Shown: one piece after another, positions 23,568 to 30,589 of the stretch
How the letters are laid out: the number at the start of each line of letters is the position of its first letter
Numbering within the stretch: the first letter of the stretch is position 1
DNA from: CAZGGW01 sp964525365
GTDB taxonomy: Bacteria > Bacillota_I > Bacilli_A > RF39 > UBA660
NCBI GenBank assembly: GCA_964525365.1
Contig: CAZGGW010000006.1
Span: forward strand, 1 to 38,050
Direction: 5' to 3'
Length of the DNA stretch: 38,050 nt
Notes under the pieces: generated by a model
What the model was told of the DNA's origin: nothing
Database searches by the model: none
Seen by the model: only the letters and a program-made list of their open reading frames with translations
Program-made: the position numbers and the translations under genes

Positions 23568-24328
23568 ATATTTTCTTCACGATCTGAGTCATATTCATAA
23601 TATTTTTCAAATAATTTATTTATATTATCTTTATCAATTTTAAATATTAATCCCTTGTTTCTTTGTTTGCCTTTTTCTTTCCCACTTCTTGAAACTCTGC
23701 ACATTATGGTAACAACAATCTCATTGTTTTTTAATAAATTTAAAAATTTTTCGAATGATATTAATTTATATAAAGTAATTTTATAATATCTAAAATATAA
23801 TTGATTGCTTTCTTTCTTTTTGCTTGCCCAAACGATTGCCATTTTATTTAGTATTAAACTCAATCGTGATGATAATGAAGAAAATAATATATATGAGGGT
23901 TTATCAATTAATTCGTTTTTTAGATTATATATTTTTAAATAAAGTTTTTCATCTTTTTCTGATAGATCAAGTGAAAATAAATATTTCTTTTCCACTAAAA
24001 CTTTTTCTCCTACCTTTAAGTTTTCACATATGGTTTTTGCAGTACCAAACTCATAATCTTTTTTTCCATATTTTTGTAATATATAATTAAGTTCGAATAA
24101 TCGGGGACCATCAAAAGTAATAGAAAATAAAGAAATTGGGAATCTACTAAATCTTTGAGTGCATTTCACTTCAATTCCTTTATAGTCGGGGAAAAAAATA
24201 CTATCTGGCTTTTTCCTTATCAATGACTCAAAAGTCATTCCGCCACTATTAGTTCCTTGGTTTATTCCCTTTATCCATTTTTGAACTGTAATTTTTTTAA
24301 ACTCATTTATTAAATTCTTATCTTCCAT
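23540..24328 (-). CDS. MvaI/BcnI-type PD-(D/E)xK restriction endonuclease-like protein
   Basis: A 262-aa nuclease-like protein. The N-terminal part reads NQGTNSGGMTFESLI, then FPDYKGIEVKCTQ, then ISLFS and GPR, which is the MvaI/BcnI family layout (G..G.TfE.ll, pD..giElK, LF). The catalytic triad would be D48, E53 and K55. Enzymes of this family cut DNA at short, often pseudopalindromic sites. No DNA methyltransferase lies anywhere in the window, so it is an orphan here: protection may come from elsewhere, the protein may have another role, or it may be inactive. AGGAGGTC precedes the ATG. A terminator and a candidate RNA lie upstream on the same strand. Confidence 0.72.
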   Translation of the reverse strand: MEDKNLINEFKKITVQKWIKGINQGTNSGGMTFESLIRKKPDSIFFPDYKGIEVKCTQRFSRFPISLFSITFDGPRLFELNYILQKYGKKDYEFGTAKTICENLKVGEKVLVEKKYLFSLDLSEKDEKLYLKIYNLKNELIDKPSYILFSSLSSRLSLILNKMAIVWASKKKESNQLYFRYYKITLYKLISFEKFLNLLKNNEIVVTIMCRVSRSGKEKGKQRNKGLIFKIDKDNINKLFEKYYEYDSDREENIKRLMTYYH

Positions 24329-24393
24329 TTTGACCTCCTATTTATATTATTGTCAATTTTTTATATAAACACTTTTTTGTGGTTATTGTTTCA

Positions 24394-24420
24394 ATAAAAA
24401 AATGACTTTAAAAGCCATTT
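24394..24420 (-). terminator. Minus-strand terminator upstream of the nuclease gene
   Basis: On the minus strand AAATGGCTT and AAGTCATTT form a 9-bp stem with a 3-base loop followed by a T-run. One pair is G-U on the minus strand but A-C on the plus strand, so the hairpin is only complete as minus-strand RNA. It sits 66 bases before the nuclease ATG. Confidence 0.65.
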
Positions 24421-24490
24421 CAATGTATAGTTGGTGCGAGTACTACTAGGGTTTTGCACCTATGACACCACTTACTCATTTGTATTTGAT
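24396..24490 (-). ncRNA. Candidate structured leader or small RNA
   Basis: About 95 bases between a plausible promoter and the minus-strand terminator, with no ORF. The RNA can form competing pairings: GAGUA (24471-24475) with UACUC (24437-24441), an inner UAGG...CCUA hairpin, or GGUGC (24456-24460) with GCACC (24433-24437). The 3' part ends ...CUCGCACCA, superficially tRNA-like, but there is no TTC loop, D-arm or anticodon arm. It lies directly upstream of the nuclease gene on the same strand, so it may be an attenuator for it. It matches no riboswitch class I can name. Confidence 0.4.
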
Positions 24491-24496
24491 ATATCT

Positions 24497-24526
24497 ATTT
24501 TACCACATTTATTAAACTTTGAGCAA
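24497..24526 (-). promoter_or_regulatory. Possible promoter of the candidate RNA
   Basis: On the minus strand, TTGCTC (24521-24526), 18 bases, TAAAAT (24497-24502) with TGG in front (extended -10). The -35 is weak. Confidence 0.42.
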
Positions 24527-24913
24527 TAATTTACTTAAAGTTTTTTATTTATGTATTATTCCAATTCCTCCATTGTTTTATGAACCAAATATTAATTCTA
24601 TAAAAATCATCTTTGCAATTTATAAATAAATAGCAAAGCATAAGCATTACGAATTAACATCACCTAAAACAATGGATTTTCTCGGCATAAAATTATTTTC
24701 CTTTTTTTATCAAAAAACTCTTGCAAAATCACTCGAATTAAGTGATTAATAGATTGACTTAAATATTAGATTATTCGTTATTTATGACTTATTTAACGAA
24801 TGTTAGCTATATTCTTATATGGTTGGTAACACTTTTGTTTAATGGTCTTAAAATCTAGCAAACGAAAGGGTGATTTTAAATGTTGTTAGAATCAAATACA
24901 AAAGAATGTGTTT
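24527..24913. other. Gene-free stretch with inverted repeats and decayed starts
   Basis: No ORF of convincing length. It holds two clean inverted repeats: AATCACT (24727-24733) with AGTGATT (24741-24747), and TTCGTTA (24774-24780) with TAACGAA (24794-24800). On the + strand a good ribosome binding site (GAAAGGGTGA) precedes an ATG at 24880 that opens only 14 codons (MLLESNTKECVFSS). On the minus strand AAAAGGAAAA precedes an ATG at 24688 with 13 codons (MPRKSIVLGDVNS). These look like gene starts cut off by rearrangement. I read the region as remains of a mobile or accessory segment. Confidence 0.4.
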
Positions 24914-25171
24914 TTAGTTCATAAAATTTTTGATAAACATATCAATACTAATTGTTCCCAAAACAACTTGCTTTGAATCTTGCATATCTATAATTATAGA
25001 ATTATTATTACTTTTTACAACTTTTCTCAGCAAAGATTTTTCCTCGTGTTCTGTTGCTGAATCTAATACAATAATATGAAAATCTTCAGAAATTAAGCGT
25101 TCAATTTCGTTAAATAAATAAGTTGTTTTTCCAGTTTCTCTACCCTCAACAATTAATTGCTTGTTTCCCAT
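24914..25171 (-). CDS. Small P-loop NTPase-like protein, probably truncated
   Basis: An 85-aa frame with a Walker-A-like EGRETGKTT (residues 9-17, a variant of the GGRGSGKT form) followed by an alternating helix/strand pattern (YLFNEIERLISEDFHIIVLD). It is too short for a whole NTPase and ends soon after the second strand, so it is probably the 5' remnant of a longer gene. It overlaps the 3' end of the SPASM fragment by 26 bases and has AAGG 9 bases upstream of its ATG, so the two were likely one operon. The exact family is not identified. Confidence 0.45.
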   Translation of the reverse strand: MGNKQLIVEGRETGKTTYLFNEIERLISEDFHIIVLDSATEHEEKSLLRKVVKSNNNSIIIDMQDSKQVVLGTISIDMFIKNFMN

Positions 25172-25592
25172 TTGTTTTTTCCTTATTCAATACATTTTCT
25201 TCTATCCACGCTTGCATTAAGTATATATACATTTGTCTTCTATCTGTACAGTGTGGATCTTCTCTATAAATATATCCAAACTTTCCATAAGCAGAGTAGC
25301 AACAAGAACAACAAATTCCTCTAAAAATACATTTACTGCATTTTTCAATCATTTGTGCTGTTCTATTTCTTAATTCAATTATCTCTGGTTTTTTTAGCAT
25401 TTGTTCTATTTTTTCATTTAAAACATTTCCCATCACAAATTTTTCTTCACCTTTAAAACCATCGCAAGGAAAAACATCTCCATTTGGATTAACTGACACT
25501 AATTCTCTAGCTGCTCCACAAGGATATCTTAAGCATATATAATCTCTAATTGGTGTATAAACGTTTTCATAAATAATCAATCCTCCTTTCAT
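25146..25592 (-). pseudogene. Radical SAM maturase fragment: complete SPASM domain, no radical SAM core
   Basis: The frame encodes a SPASM domain with all seven expected cysteines: C-x12-G-x4-C (PCGAARELVSVNPNGDVFPC), C-x2-C-x5-C-x3-C (CSKCIFRGICCSCC) and a last Cys in REDPHC. These bind auxiliary 4Fe-4S clusters in peptide-modifying radical SAM enzymes and anaerobic sulfatase-maturing enzymes. The radical SAM core with CxxxCxxC, normally about 200 residues before it, is absent. The start is unclear: a strong AAAGGAGG (25582-25589) leads to an ATG at 25570 in a different frame that stops after 13 codons. The 5' end abuts the terminator of the tRNA operon. A deletion or insertion junction is the simplest reading. 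Confidence 0.6.
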
Positions 25593-25595
25593 ATA

Positions 25596-25624
25596 TGAAA
25601 AAACCCATAATATCAAATATTATG
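25596..25624 (-). terminator. Terminator of the tRNA-Ile/tRNA-Leu operon
   Basis: On the minus strand CATAATAT and ATATTATG form an 8-bp stem with a 3-base loop, followed by GGGTTTTTTC. A further hairpin, AACTTGC with GCAAGTT (25637-25655), lies between it and the tRNA-Leu 3' end. Confidence 0.7.
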
Positions 25625-25665
25625 AGCTTTTATAATAACTTGCTAGGTGCAAGTTTTAACCTCAA

Positions 25666-25750
25666 TGGTGCAGGTGAAGGGACTTGAACCCCCATGGATT
25701 ACTCCGCTAGATCCTAAGTCTAGTGCGTCTGCCAATTTCGCCACACCTGC
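25666..25750 (-). tRNA. tRNA-Leu (UAG)
   Basis: Acceptor GCAGGTG pairs with CACCTGC. Anticodon stem CTAGA/TCTAG carries loop CTTAGGA with anticodon TAG. There is a long variable arm, as expected for Leu, and a T-arm GGGGTTCAAGTCCC. CCA is encoded. The 3' end faces the accessory block at 23.5-25.6 kb. Confidence 0.96.
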
Positions 25751-25753
25751 AGA

Positions 25754-25830
25754 TGGTGGATCTTGTAGGACTCGAACCTACGACCGCCCGGTTATGAGCC
25801 GGATGCTCTAACCAACTGAGCTAAAGATCC
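25754..25830 (-). tRNA. tRNA-Ile2 (CAU), or possibly elongator tRNA-Met
   Basis: Acceptor GGATCTT/AAGATCC, D-arm GCTC/GAGC, anticodon stem TCCGG/CCGGG with loop CTCATAA (anticodon CAT), T-arm GTAGG/CCTAC, encoded CCA. The body resembles bacillary AUA-reading tRNA-Ile, whose C34 is changed to lysidine by TilS, more than elongator Met; that choice is from memory of the family. It is 3 bases upstream of tRNA-Leu on the same transcript. Confidence 0.93.
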
Positions 25831-25842
25831 ATCACATCTATC

Positions 25843-25871
25843 ATTTTAGCACAAATGGGCGGTCGGTGCAA
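25843..25871 (-). promoter_or_regulatory. Promoter of the tRNA-Ile/tRNA-Leu operon
   Basis: On the minus strand, TTGCAC (25866-25871), 17 bases, TAAAAT (25843-25848) with TGC in front (extended -10). The spacer is unusually GC-rich for this genome (ACCGACCGCCC). Confidence 0.55.
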
Positions 25872-25924
25872 TAAAATTTATAATTTTTTTATAAAAAAGA
25901 TATAATATAAATAGGAGAGTATAT

Positions 25925-27187
25925 ATGAAGAACATCAATATTAAATCTAGCATCATAAAATTTATGCTTTATATTTTGCTAATATTTAGTTTACTATTTT
26001 TTATTAAAACTTATTTTTCATATAGTGAGAGTAAGACAGTCAACAATTCTGATACAATATATAAAAACTTATTAGAAGATACTACTGAAAAATATTATTA
26101 TAAAGTTTACTATCCAAAATTTAACAATCCTGTTATTAATGAAACAATAAAAAACTATATTTATCCTAAAGTAAAAAAATTTAAAAGAGAAACAAAAAAA
26201 CATACAAATCAGCAATCTTTAATAATAAACTATGAATTATATTTTAAAAATAATTATGTAAATATATTTTTTAATATTAAAAATAGTATCGAACCAAAAG
26301 ATATAGCAAAAAGTATAACAATTGATTTAAATACTTATGAAGTTGTAACAATAGACAAAATATTTGATGAAAATTATCTTAAAAACAATATTTTGGAATC
26401 AGTTTTTAAAAAATATAATACGGAAATATATAATGAAGTTACAAAAGATACTATTAAAGGCTTTAATTATAAAATATCCGAAAAATCGATTACTGTTTTT
26501 CTTGAAAGTGAAGATAATTACGATTATTCAATAAATGTGAATATTCCTTTAACTAACGATAATGAAAAAAGTACTGAAATAGATAAAACAAAAAAAATGG
26601 TTGCATTAACTTTTGATGATGGCCCAAGTTTATATACTAAACAAATAGTGGATTGTTTAAAATCCAATTCGGCAAGAGCAACATTTTTTATGATTGGCAC
26701 ACAAATGTCAAAAAATATTGAGATAGTAAAATATGTGTATGAAAATAATATGGAGGTTGGTAGTCATACCTATTCACACAAAGATCTAACATTGCTAACA
26801 AAGTCACAAATGGAAAATGAAATTAATTCTGTATCAATATTATATAATTCAATTACAAATGTTTATATTTCTTATCTGAGACCACCATACGGAAATTATA
26901 ATAATACAATAAAATCAATTTCTCCGTATCCAATTATTACTTGGAGTATTGATCCAAAAGATTGGATGAACAAGGACGCTACTAACATATATAATCATGT
27001 AATAAAAAGAGTGGAAGATGGCAGTATAATAATATTGCATGATATTTATCCTTCAACCGTTGAAGGAATAAAGTTGATAGTTCCCCAATTAAAATCAATG
27101 GATTATGAAATAGTTACAATTAGTGAATTAAGCGAATATAAACAAATTAATTTGACACCCGGAGAAGTATATCGTGAAATTAAATAA
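25925..27187 (+). CDS. PgdA-like polysaccharide/peptidoglycan deacetylase
   Basis: Cell-surface deacetylase of 420 aa with an N-terminal transmembrane anchor (residues about 14-30), a PgdA/DUF3298-type middle domain (about 55-215, with YYKVYYPKFNN and AKSITIDLNTYEV), and a C-terminal NodB domain. NodB motifs are all present: TFDDGPS (about 229-235), GSHTYSH (about 279), RPPYG, ITWSIDPKDW and IILHDIYP. The two His and the Asp of the metal site and the catalytic Asp are intact. In Gram-positive bacteria such enzymes deacetylate wall glycans and give lysozyme resistance. Ribosome binding site AGGAGA. It is divergent from the tRNA operon. Confidence 0.9.
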   Translation: MKNINIKSSIIKFMLYILLIFSLLFFIKTYFSYSESKTVNNSDTIYKNLLEDTTEKYYYKVYYPKFNNPVINETIKNYIYPKVKKFKRETKKHTNQQSLIINYELYFKNNYVNIFFNIKNSIEPKDIAKSITIDLNTYEVVTIDKIFDENYLKNNILESVFKKYNTEIYNEVTKDTIKGFNYKISEKSITVFLESEDNYDYSINVNIPLTNDNEKSTEIDKTKKMVALTFDDGPSLYTKQIVDCLKSNSARATFFMIGTQMSKNIEIVKYVYENNMEVGSHTYSHKDLTLLTKSQMENEINSVSILYNSITNVYISYLRPPYGNYNNTIKSISPYPIITWSIDPKDWMNKDATNIYNHVIKRVEDGSIIILHDIYPSTVEGIKLIVPQLKSMDYEIVTISELSEYKQINLTPGEVYREIK

Positions 27188-27223
27188 AAAATTGAATTTA
27201 TTATTTATTTATCTTCTGGAGTG

Positions 27224-27232
27224 TGTTATAAT
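27224..27232 (+). promoter_or_regulatory. Extended -10 promoter of tRNA-Lys
   Basis: TGTTATAAT is a perfect extended -10, 12 bases before the tRNA 5' end. The -35 region (TTTATT) is weak. Confidence 0.5.
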
Positions 27233-27244
27233 ATTCTTGCTTGT

Positions 27245-27320
27245 GGATTGTTAGCTCAGTTGGTAGAGCAACTGACTCTTAATCAGTGGGTCTAGGGTTC
27301 AAATCCCTAACAGTCCACCA
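27245..27320 (+). tRNA. tRNA-Lys (CUU)
   Basis: Acceptor GGATTGT/ACAGTCC with one G-U pair, D-arm GCTC/GAGC, anticodon stem ACTGA/TCAGT with loop CTCTTAA (anticodon CTT), T-arm TAGGG/CCCTA with loop TTCAAAT, encoded CCA. Confidence 0.96.
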
Positions 27321-27330
27321 TTTAAATATT

Positions 27331-27366
27331 AAATCTAGCAGTTTTATAAATTAGTTAGATTTTTTA
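27331..27366 (+). terminator. tRNA-Lys terminator
   Basis: AAATCTA (27331-27337) pairs with TAGATTT (27356-27362), followed by more T. The loop is long (18 bases). Confidence 0.5.
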
Positions 27367-27409
27367 TTTTGTTTTTGTATTTTATACTTATGTAGAGGAT
27401 ACATAATAC

Positions 27410-27438
27410 TTGTTAAGATTTATTGTTTATGATATATT
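27410..27438 (+). promoter_or_regulatory. Promoter of the epimerase gene
   Basis: TTGTTA (27410-27415), 17 bases, TATATT (27433-27438) with TGA in front. The leader of about 45 bases runs to the GAAGGGAAA and the ATG at 27490. Confidence 0.52.
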
Positions 27439-27489
27439 TCTTATATAAGCAAGTGATATTTTACAGTATTAAAAGAAGGGAAAATTTAT

Positions 27490-28488
27490 ATGATAAAATA
27501 TTTAGTTACTGGCGCTGGTGGGCATCTTGGGAATATAATAGTAAAAAAATTATGTGATAGTGGAAAAAGTGTGAAAGTTTTACTTATGGAAAATGAGAAA
27601 GATATTAATTATTTACCACCTAATATAGAAAAATGTGTCGGAGATGTTACTAATATTGAAGATCTAAACAATTTTTTTTCTTGTGATAAAGCGGATAAAT
27701 TAGTCGTTATACATTGTGCCGCTATTGTAAGTATAAAATCAAAATTTGACATTAATGTTTACAATGTAAATGTAAATGGTACAAAAAATATAGTGGATAT
27801 GTGTGTTAAAAATGGGATTTCTAAACTTATCTATGTTAGTTCGGTTCATGCTATAGAAGCTGCAAAAGATGGATCTGTAATAAAAGAATCTACAGAATTT
27901 GATTATGTAAAATTGTCTGGCTTATATTCTCAAACTAAAGCAATCGCAACACAATATGTTTTAGATGCTACCAAAGAAGGTTTGAACGTTTCAATACTTC
28001 ATCCTTCAGGAATAATTGGACCATATGATTATAAAAATGGTCATTTAACTCAATTAATTATAAGCTATATGCGCAATAAACTCCCAGCAATTGTTGGCGG
28101 AGGTTATGATTTTGTAGATGCTAGGGATGTGGCAGATGGAATTATTAATTCAATCAAATATGGGAAAAATGGTGAGTGTTACATTCTATCTAATCAATTT
28201 TATTCTATTTCCAAAATAATAAATATGATGTCTCAAATTACAGAAAAAAAAGAAATTAAAACGGTTTTACCATATCAATTTGTTAATATGATTATGCCTT
28301 TTGCGGATATGTATTATAAATTAAAAAAAGCAACACCGTTATTTACAAAAGATTCAATTGAAACGTTAAATTCAAATGCTAATTTTTCTCATGAAAAAGC
28401 TGACAAAGATTTAAAATATAAAGTTAGAGAAATGAGAGAAACTTTAAATGATACTATTAATTGGTTGGATAAAAATAAAAGAATTTAA
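27490..28488 (+). CDS. NAD(P)-dependent epimerase/reductase, extended SDR family
   Basis: A 332-aa Rossmann-fold oxidoreductase. The cofactor motif TGAGGHLG (residues 7-14) and the acidic residues after the second strand are visible, followed by VIHCAAIVS, the active-site serine region YVSSVHA and the catalytic YSQTK (YxxxK). VDARDVADGI and the C-terminal half are as in dihydroflavonol reductase/epimerase-like extended SDRs. The substrate cannot be told. It is monocistronic, with its own promoter. Confidence 0.87.
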   Translation: MIKYLVTGAGGHLGNIIVKKLCDSGKSVKVLLMENEKDINYLPPNIEKCVGDVTNIEDLNNFFSCDKADKLVVIHCAAIVSIKSKFDINVYNVNVNGTKNIVDMCVKNGISKLIYVSSVHAIEAAKDGSVIKESTEFDYVKLSGLYSQTKAIATQYVLDATKEGLNVSILHPSGIIGPYDYKNGHLTQLIISYMRNKLPAIVGGGYDFVDARDVADGIINSIKYGKNGECYILSNQFYSISKIINMMSQITEKKEIKTVLPYQFVNMIMPFADMYYKLKKATPLFTKDSIETLNSNANFSHEKADKDLKYKVREMRETLNDTINWLDKNKRI

Positions 28489-28550
28489 AAACTAATTATT
28501 TATATCTAAAAGTTGTATAATTGTAAATGTTGTGATACCAAAAAGTTTTA

Positions 28551-28579
28551 TTGTGTTATTTCTTTTTTTTTGATAAAAT
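28551..28579 (+). promoter_or_regulatory. Promoter of the ireB-greA block
   Basis: TTGTGT (28551-28556), 17 bases, TAAAAT (28574-28579) with TGA in front (extended -10). A short leader follows to the AAGGAAGGTGA of ireB. Confidence 0.57.
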
Positions 28580-28599
28580 AATTTAAGGAAGGTGATATC

Positions 28600-28845
28600 A
28601 TGCATGAGAACACTATCTTATTTGATGCTGAAGAAGTATCTAAAAAAAATATAAAAGAAACTTTGTATCTGATTTCTCAAGACTTAGAGGAAAGAGGCTA
28701 TAATCCAATTAAGCAAATAACGGGATACTTAGTAAGTGGGGATCCAGGGTATATCACTTCTTATAAAGAGTGCAGAAATCGAATTATTAAATTGGATAAG
28801 AACTTAATAATTGAAACTATAGTATCGGAGTATTTAACAAAATGA
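28600..28845 (+). CDS. ireB: IreB family regulatory phosphoprotein
   Basis: Small (81 aa) DUF965 protein. The diagnostic stretches LYLISQDLEERGYNPIKQI, GYLVSGDPGYITSYKECRN and a closing IVSEYL are all present. In Enterococcus, IreB is a substrate of the Ser/Thr kinase IreK and influences cephalosporin resistance. It is the first gene of the conserved yrzL-yrrK-yrzB-yrrL block. Its TGA overlaps the ruvX ATG. Confidence 0.95.
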   Translation: MHENTILFDAEEVSKKNIKETLYLISQDLEERGYNPIKQITGYLVSGDPGYITSYKECRNRIIKLDKNLIIETIVSEYLTK

Positions 28846-29261
28846 GAGTGATAGGTGTTGATTTTGGTACAAAAAGAATTGGTATTTCCGTTAGTGATGT
28901 TAATCAAATTATTGCGAGTCCGTTGAGGGTAATCGTATTCGAAAATATAAAAAAATTAGTGGAAGACATTAAAAACATTTGCGGAGAGTGCAATTCTAAT
29001 ATTGTTGTTATAGGGTATCCCTACCATATGAATGGAGACAAGAGTGATAAGTGTATTATAATAGATGATATAAAACAAAAATTAGAAGAAACTAATATTT
29101 CAGTTTTTTTGCAGGATGAACGACTTACTACTGTTCAGGCACAAAAAGCATTGGTTTTTGCTGATGTTAAAAGAAACAATAGAAAAAAAGTTGTTGATAA
29201 AGTAGCTTCTTGTTTGATTTTGCAAACATTTTTGGATAGGAGAAAAAATGGAAAAGCCTAA
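28842..29261 (+). CDS. ruvX: Holliday junction resolvase-like RuvX (YqgF)
   Basis: RNase H-fold nuclease of 139 aa linked to pre-16S rRNA maturation. Motifs: VIGVDFGTKRIGIS at the start (catalytic Asp), VVIGYPYHMNG, FLQDERLTT (catalytic Glu), and a final KVASCLILQTFL. Starts by ATGA overlap with ireB and overlaps the next gene by 14 bases. Confidence 0.95.
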   Translation: MRVIGVDFGTKRIGISVSDVNQIIASPLRVIVFENIKKLVEDIKNICGECNSNIVVIGYPYHMNGDKSDKCIIIDDIKQKLEETNISVFLQDERLTTVQAQKALVFADVKRNNRKKVVDKVASCLILQTFLDRRKNGKA

Positions 29262-29526
29262 TTATATAAAACTTGAAAACAAGAAAGGATTAAAAAAGGA
29301 ATATAGAGTATTATTGAAAATAGAAGCCGGAGGTGAAAAATCTCCGAAAACATATCTTGTGTATACCGATGATAGAAAAGATAAATTTGATACATTAATT
29401 ACTTATGTTACTTTAATAAAAAATAATAAGTTTTTTGATCCTTCGGAATCGGAAATTAAAATAATAAAAAAAATATTAAATCCATTAATTAAGGAGCAAT
29501 TTGATGAAACAAAAGTTAAAAATTAA
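29248..29526 (+). CDS. DUF1292 family protein (YrzB-like)
   Basis: A 92-aa protein at the conserved yrzB position between ruvX and mltG. The sequence EYRVLLKIEAGGEKSPKTY and YVTLIKNNKF fits the DUF1292 beta-rich pattern, although it is diverged and basic rather than acidic. No function is established for the family. It starts inside ruvX behind GGAGAAAAA and overlaps mltG. Confidence 0.75.
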   Translation: MEKPNYIKLENKKGLKKEYRVLLKIEAGGEKSPKTYLVYTDDRKDKFDTLITYVTLIKNNKFFDPSESEIKIIKKILNPLIKEQFDETKVKN

Positions 29527-30589
29527 AAATCTCATTATTTTTATTATCATTATTTTAATTATGATATTTATTGCGGGTATTGGTACATATTATTACATGA
29601 TTGGCCCAGTAGATAACGAAAAAAAATCTATAGAATTTATGGTTGAAAGTGGTGATAATTTTTCTAATTTAGGGTCTAAGTTAGAAAGTAATAAATTAAT
29701 TAAATCAGAATTTTTTTACAAAATTTTTATTAAAATTTCTAATCCATCTGGTTTGCAAAAGGGCACCTATATATTAAATACATCTATGGACTTAAAAGAA
29801 ATAGTTAATACATTAAGCAAAGGAACAAATGCAAATCCGGATGTTGTAGTTCTTACTATTCCAGAAGGAAAAAGTATTGTTGACATAGCAAAATATGTTG
29901 CTGATGTGACAAATAATGAAAAAGGTGAATTATTAGAATATTGGAATAGTGAAGATTTTATCAAAAAAGTAATAGAAAAATATTGGTTTGTTACAAAGGA
30001 TGTAAAAAATAAAAATATTAGATATTCTCTAGAAGGGTATTTTTTTCCGTCAACATATGAATTACAAAACAAAGATGTTGATGCAGAATATGTAGCTTAT
30101 AAATTATTGGATCAAATGGCAGCAATTCTTTCAAATTATAGGGTTGAAATTGAAGATAATGAGTATTCTGTACACGAACTACTAACATTGGCCTCAATTG
30201 TTGAATTAGAAGGAAAAAGTGAATCAGATAGAAAAAATATTGCAAGTGTTTTTTATAATAGACTTGCTAAAAAATGGAGTCTTGGTAGTGATGTTACGAC
30301 TTATTATGCAGAGAATTTAAAACTATGGGAGAGGGATTTGACGAGTACTGAGATTAATAATTGTAATGGTTATAATACAAGAACTAGTTGTATGGCTGGA
30401 AAACTTCCGGTAGGACCAATTTGTAATGTTTCAAGTACTTCCATACAGGTTACGGTTATACCTGTTGATACTGATTATTATTATTTTGTTTCAGATAAAT
30501 TAGGAAATATTTATTTTACTAAAACGCTTAGAGAACACAACTCAATGGTTTCTAAATTAAAGAAGGAGGGAAAATGGTACCAGTATTAG
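29504..30589 (+). CDS. mltG: Endolytic murein transglycosylase MltG
   Basis: Membrane-bound lytic transglycosylase that trims nascent peptidoglycan. The 361-aa protein has a single N-terminal membrane segment (residues about 9-32), a LysM-like region (FMVESGDNFSNLGSKL to LQKGTYIL), then the YceG domain with catalytic E234 in LTLASIVELEG, the VFYNRLAKKWSLGSDVTTYY stretch and KLPVGPICNVS. A TTG at 29501 is in frame, but the ATG at 29504 lies 7 bases after AAGGAG and is preferred. The YceG motif reads LGSD in place of the usual LQSDPT. Confidence 0.93.
   Translation: MKQKLKIKNLIIFIIIILIMIFIAGIGTYYYMIGPVDNEKKSIEFMVESGDNFSNLGSKLESNKLIKSEFFYKIFIKISNPSGLQKGTYILNTSMDLKEIVNTLSKGTNANPDVVVLTIPEGKSIVDIAKYVADVTNNEKGELLEYWNSEDFIKKVIEKYWFVTKDVKNKNIRYSLEGYFFPSTYELQNKDVDAEYVAYKLLDQMAAILSNYRVEIEDNEYSVHELLTLASIVELEGKSESDRKNIASVFYNRLAKKWSLGSDVTTYYAENLKLWERDLTSTEINNCNGYNTRTSCMAGKLPVGPICNVSSTSIQVTVIPVDTDYYYFVSDKLGNIYFTKTLREHNSMVSKLKKEGKWYQY

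Noticed and set aside
24430..24478. tRNA or mini-tRNA ending CUCGCACCA on the minus strand
   Set aside because: A 5-6 bp outer stem can be drawn, but there is no D-arm, no anticodon arm and no TTC T-loop.
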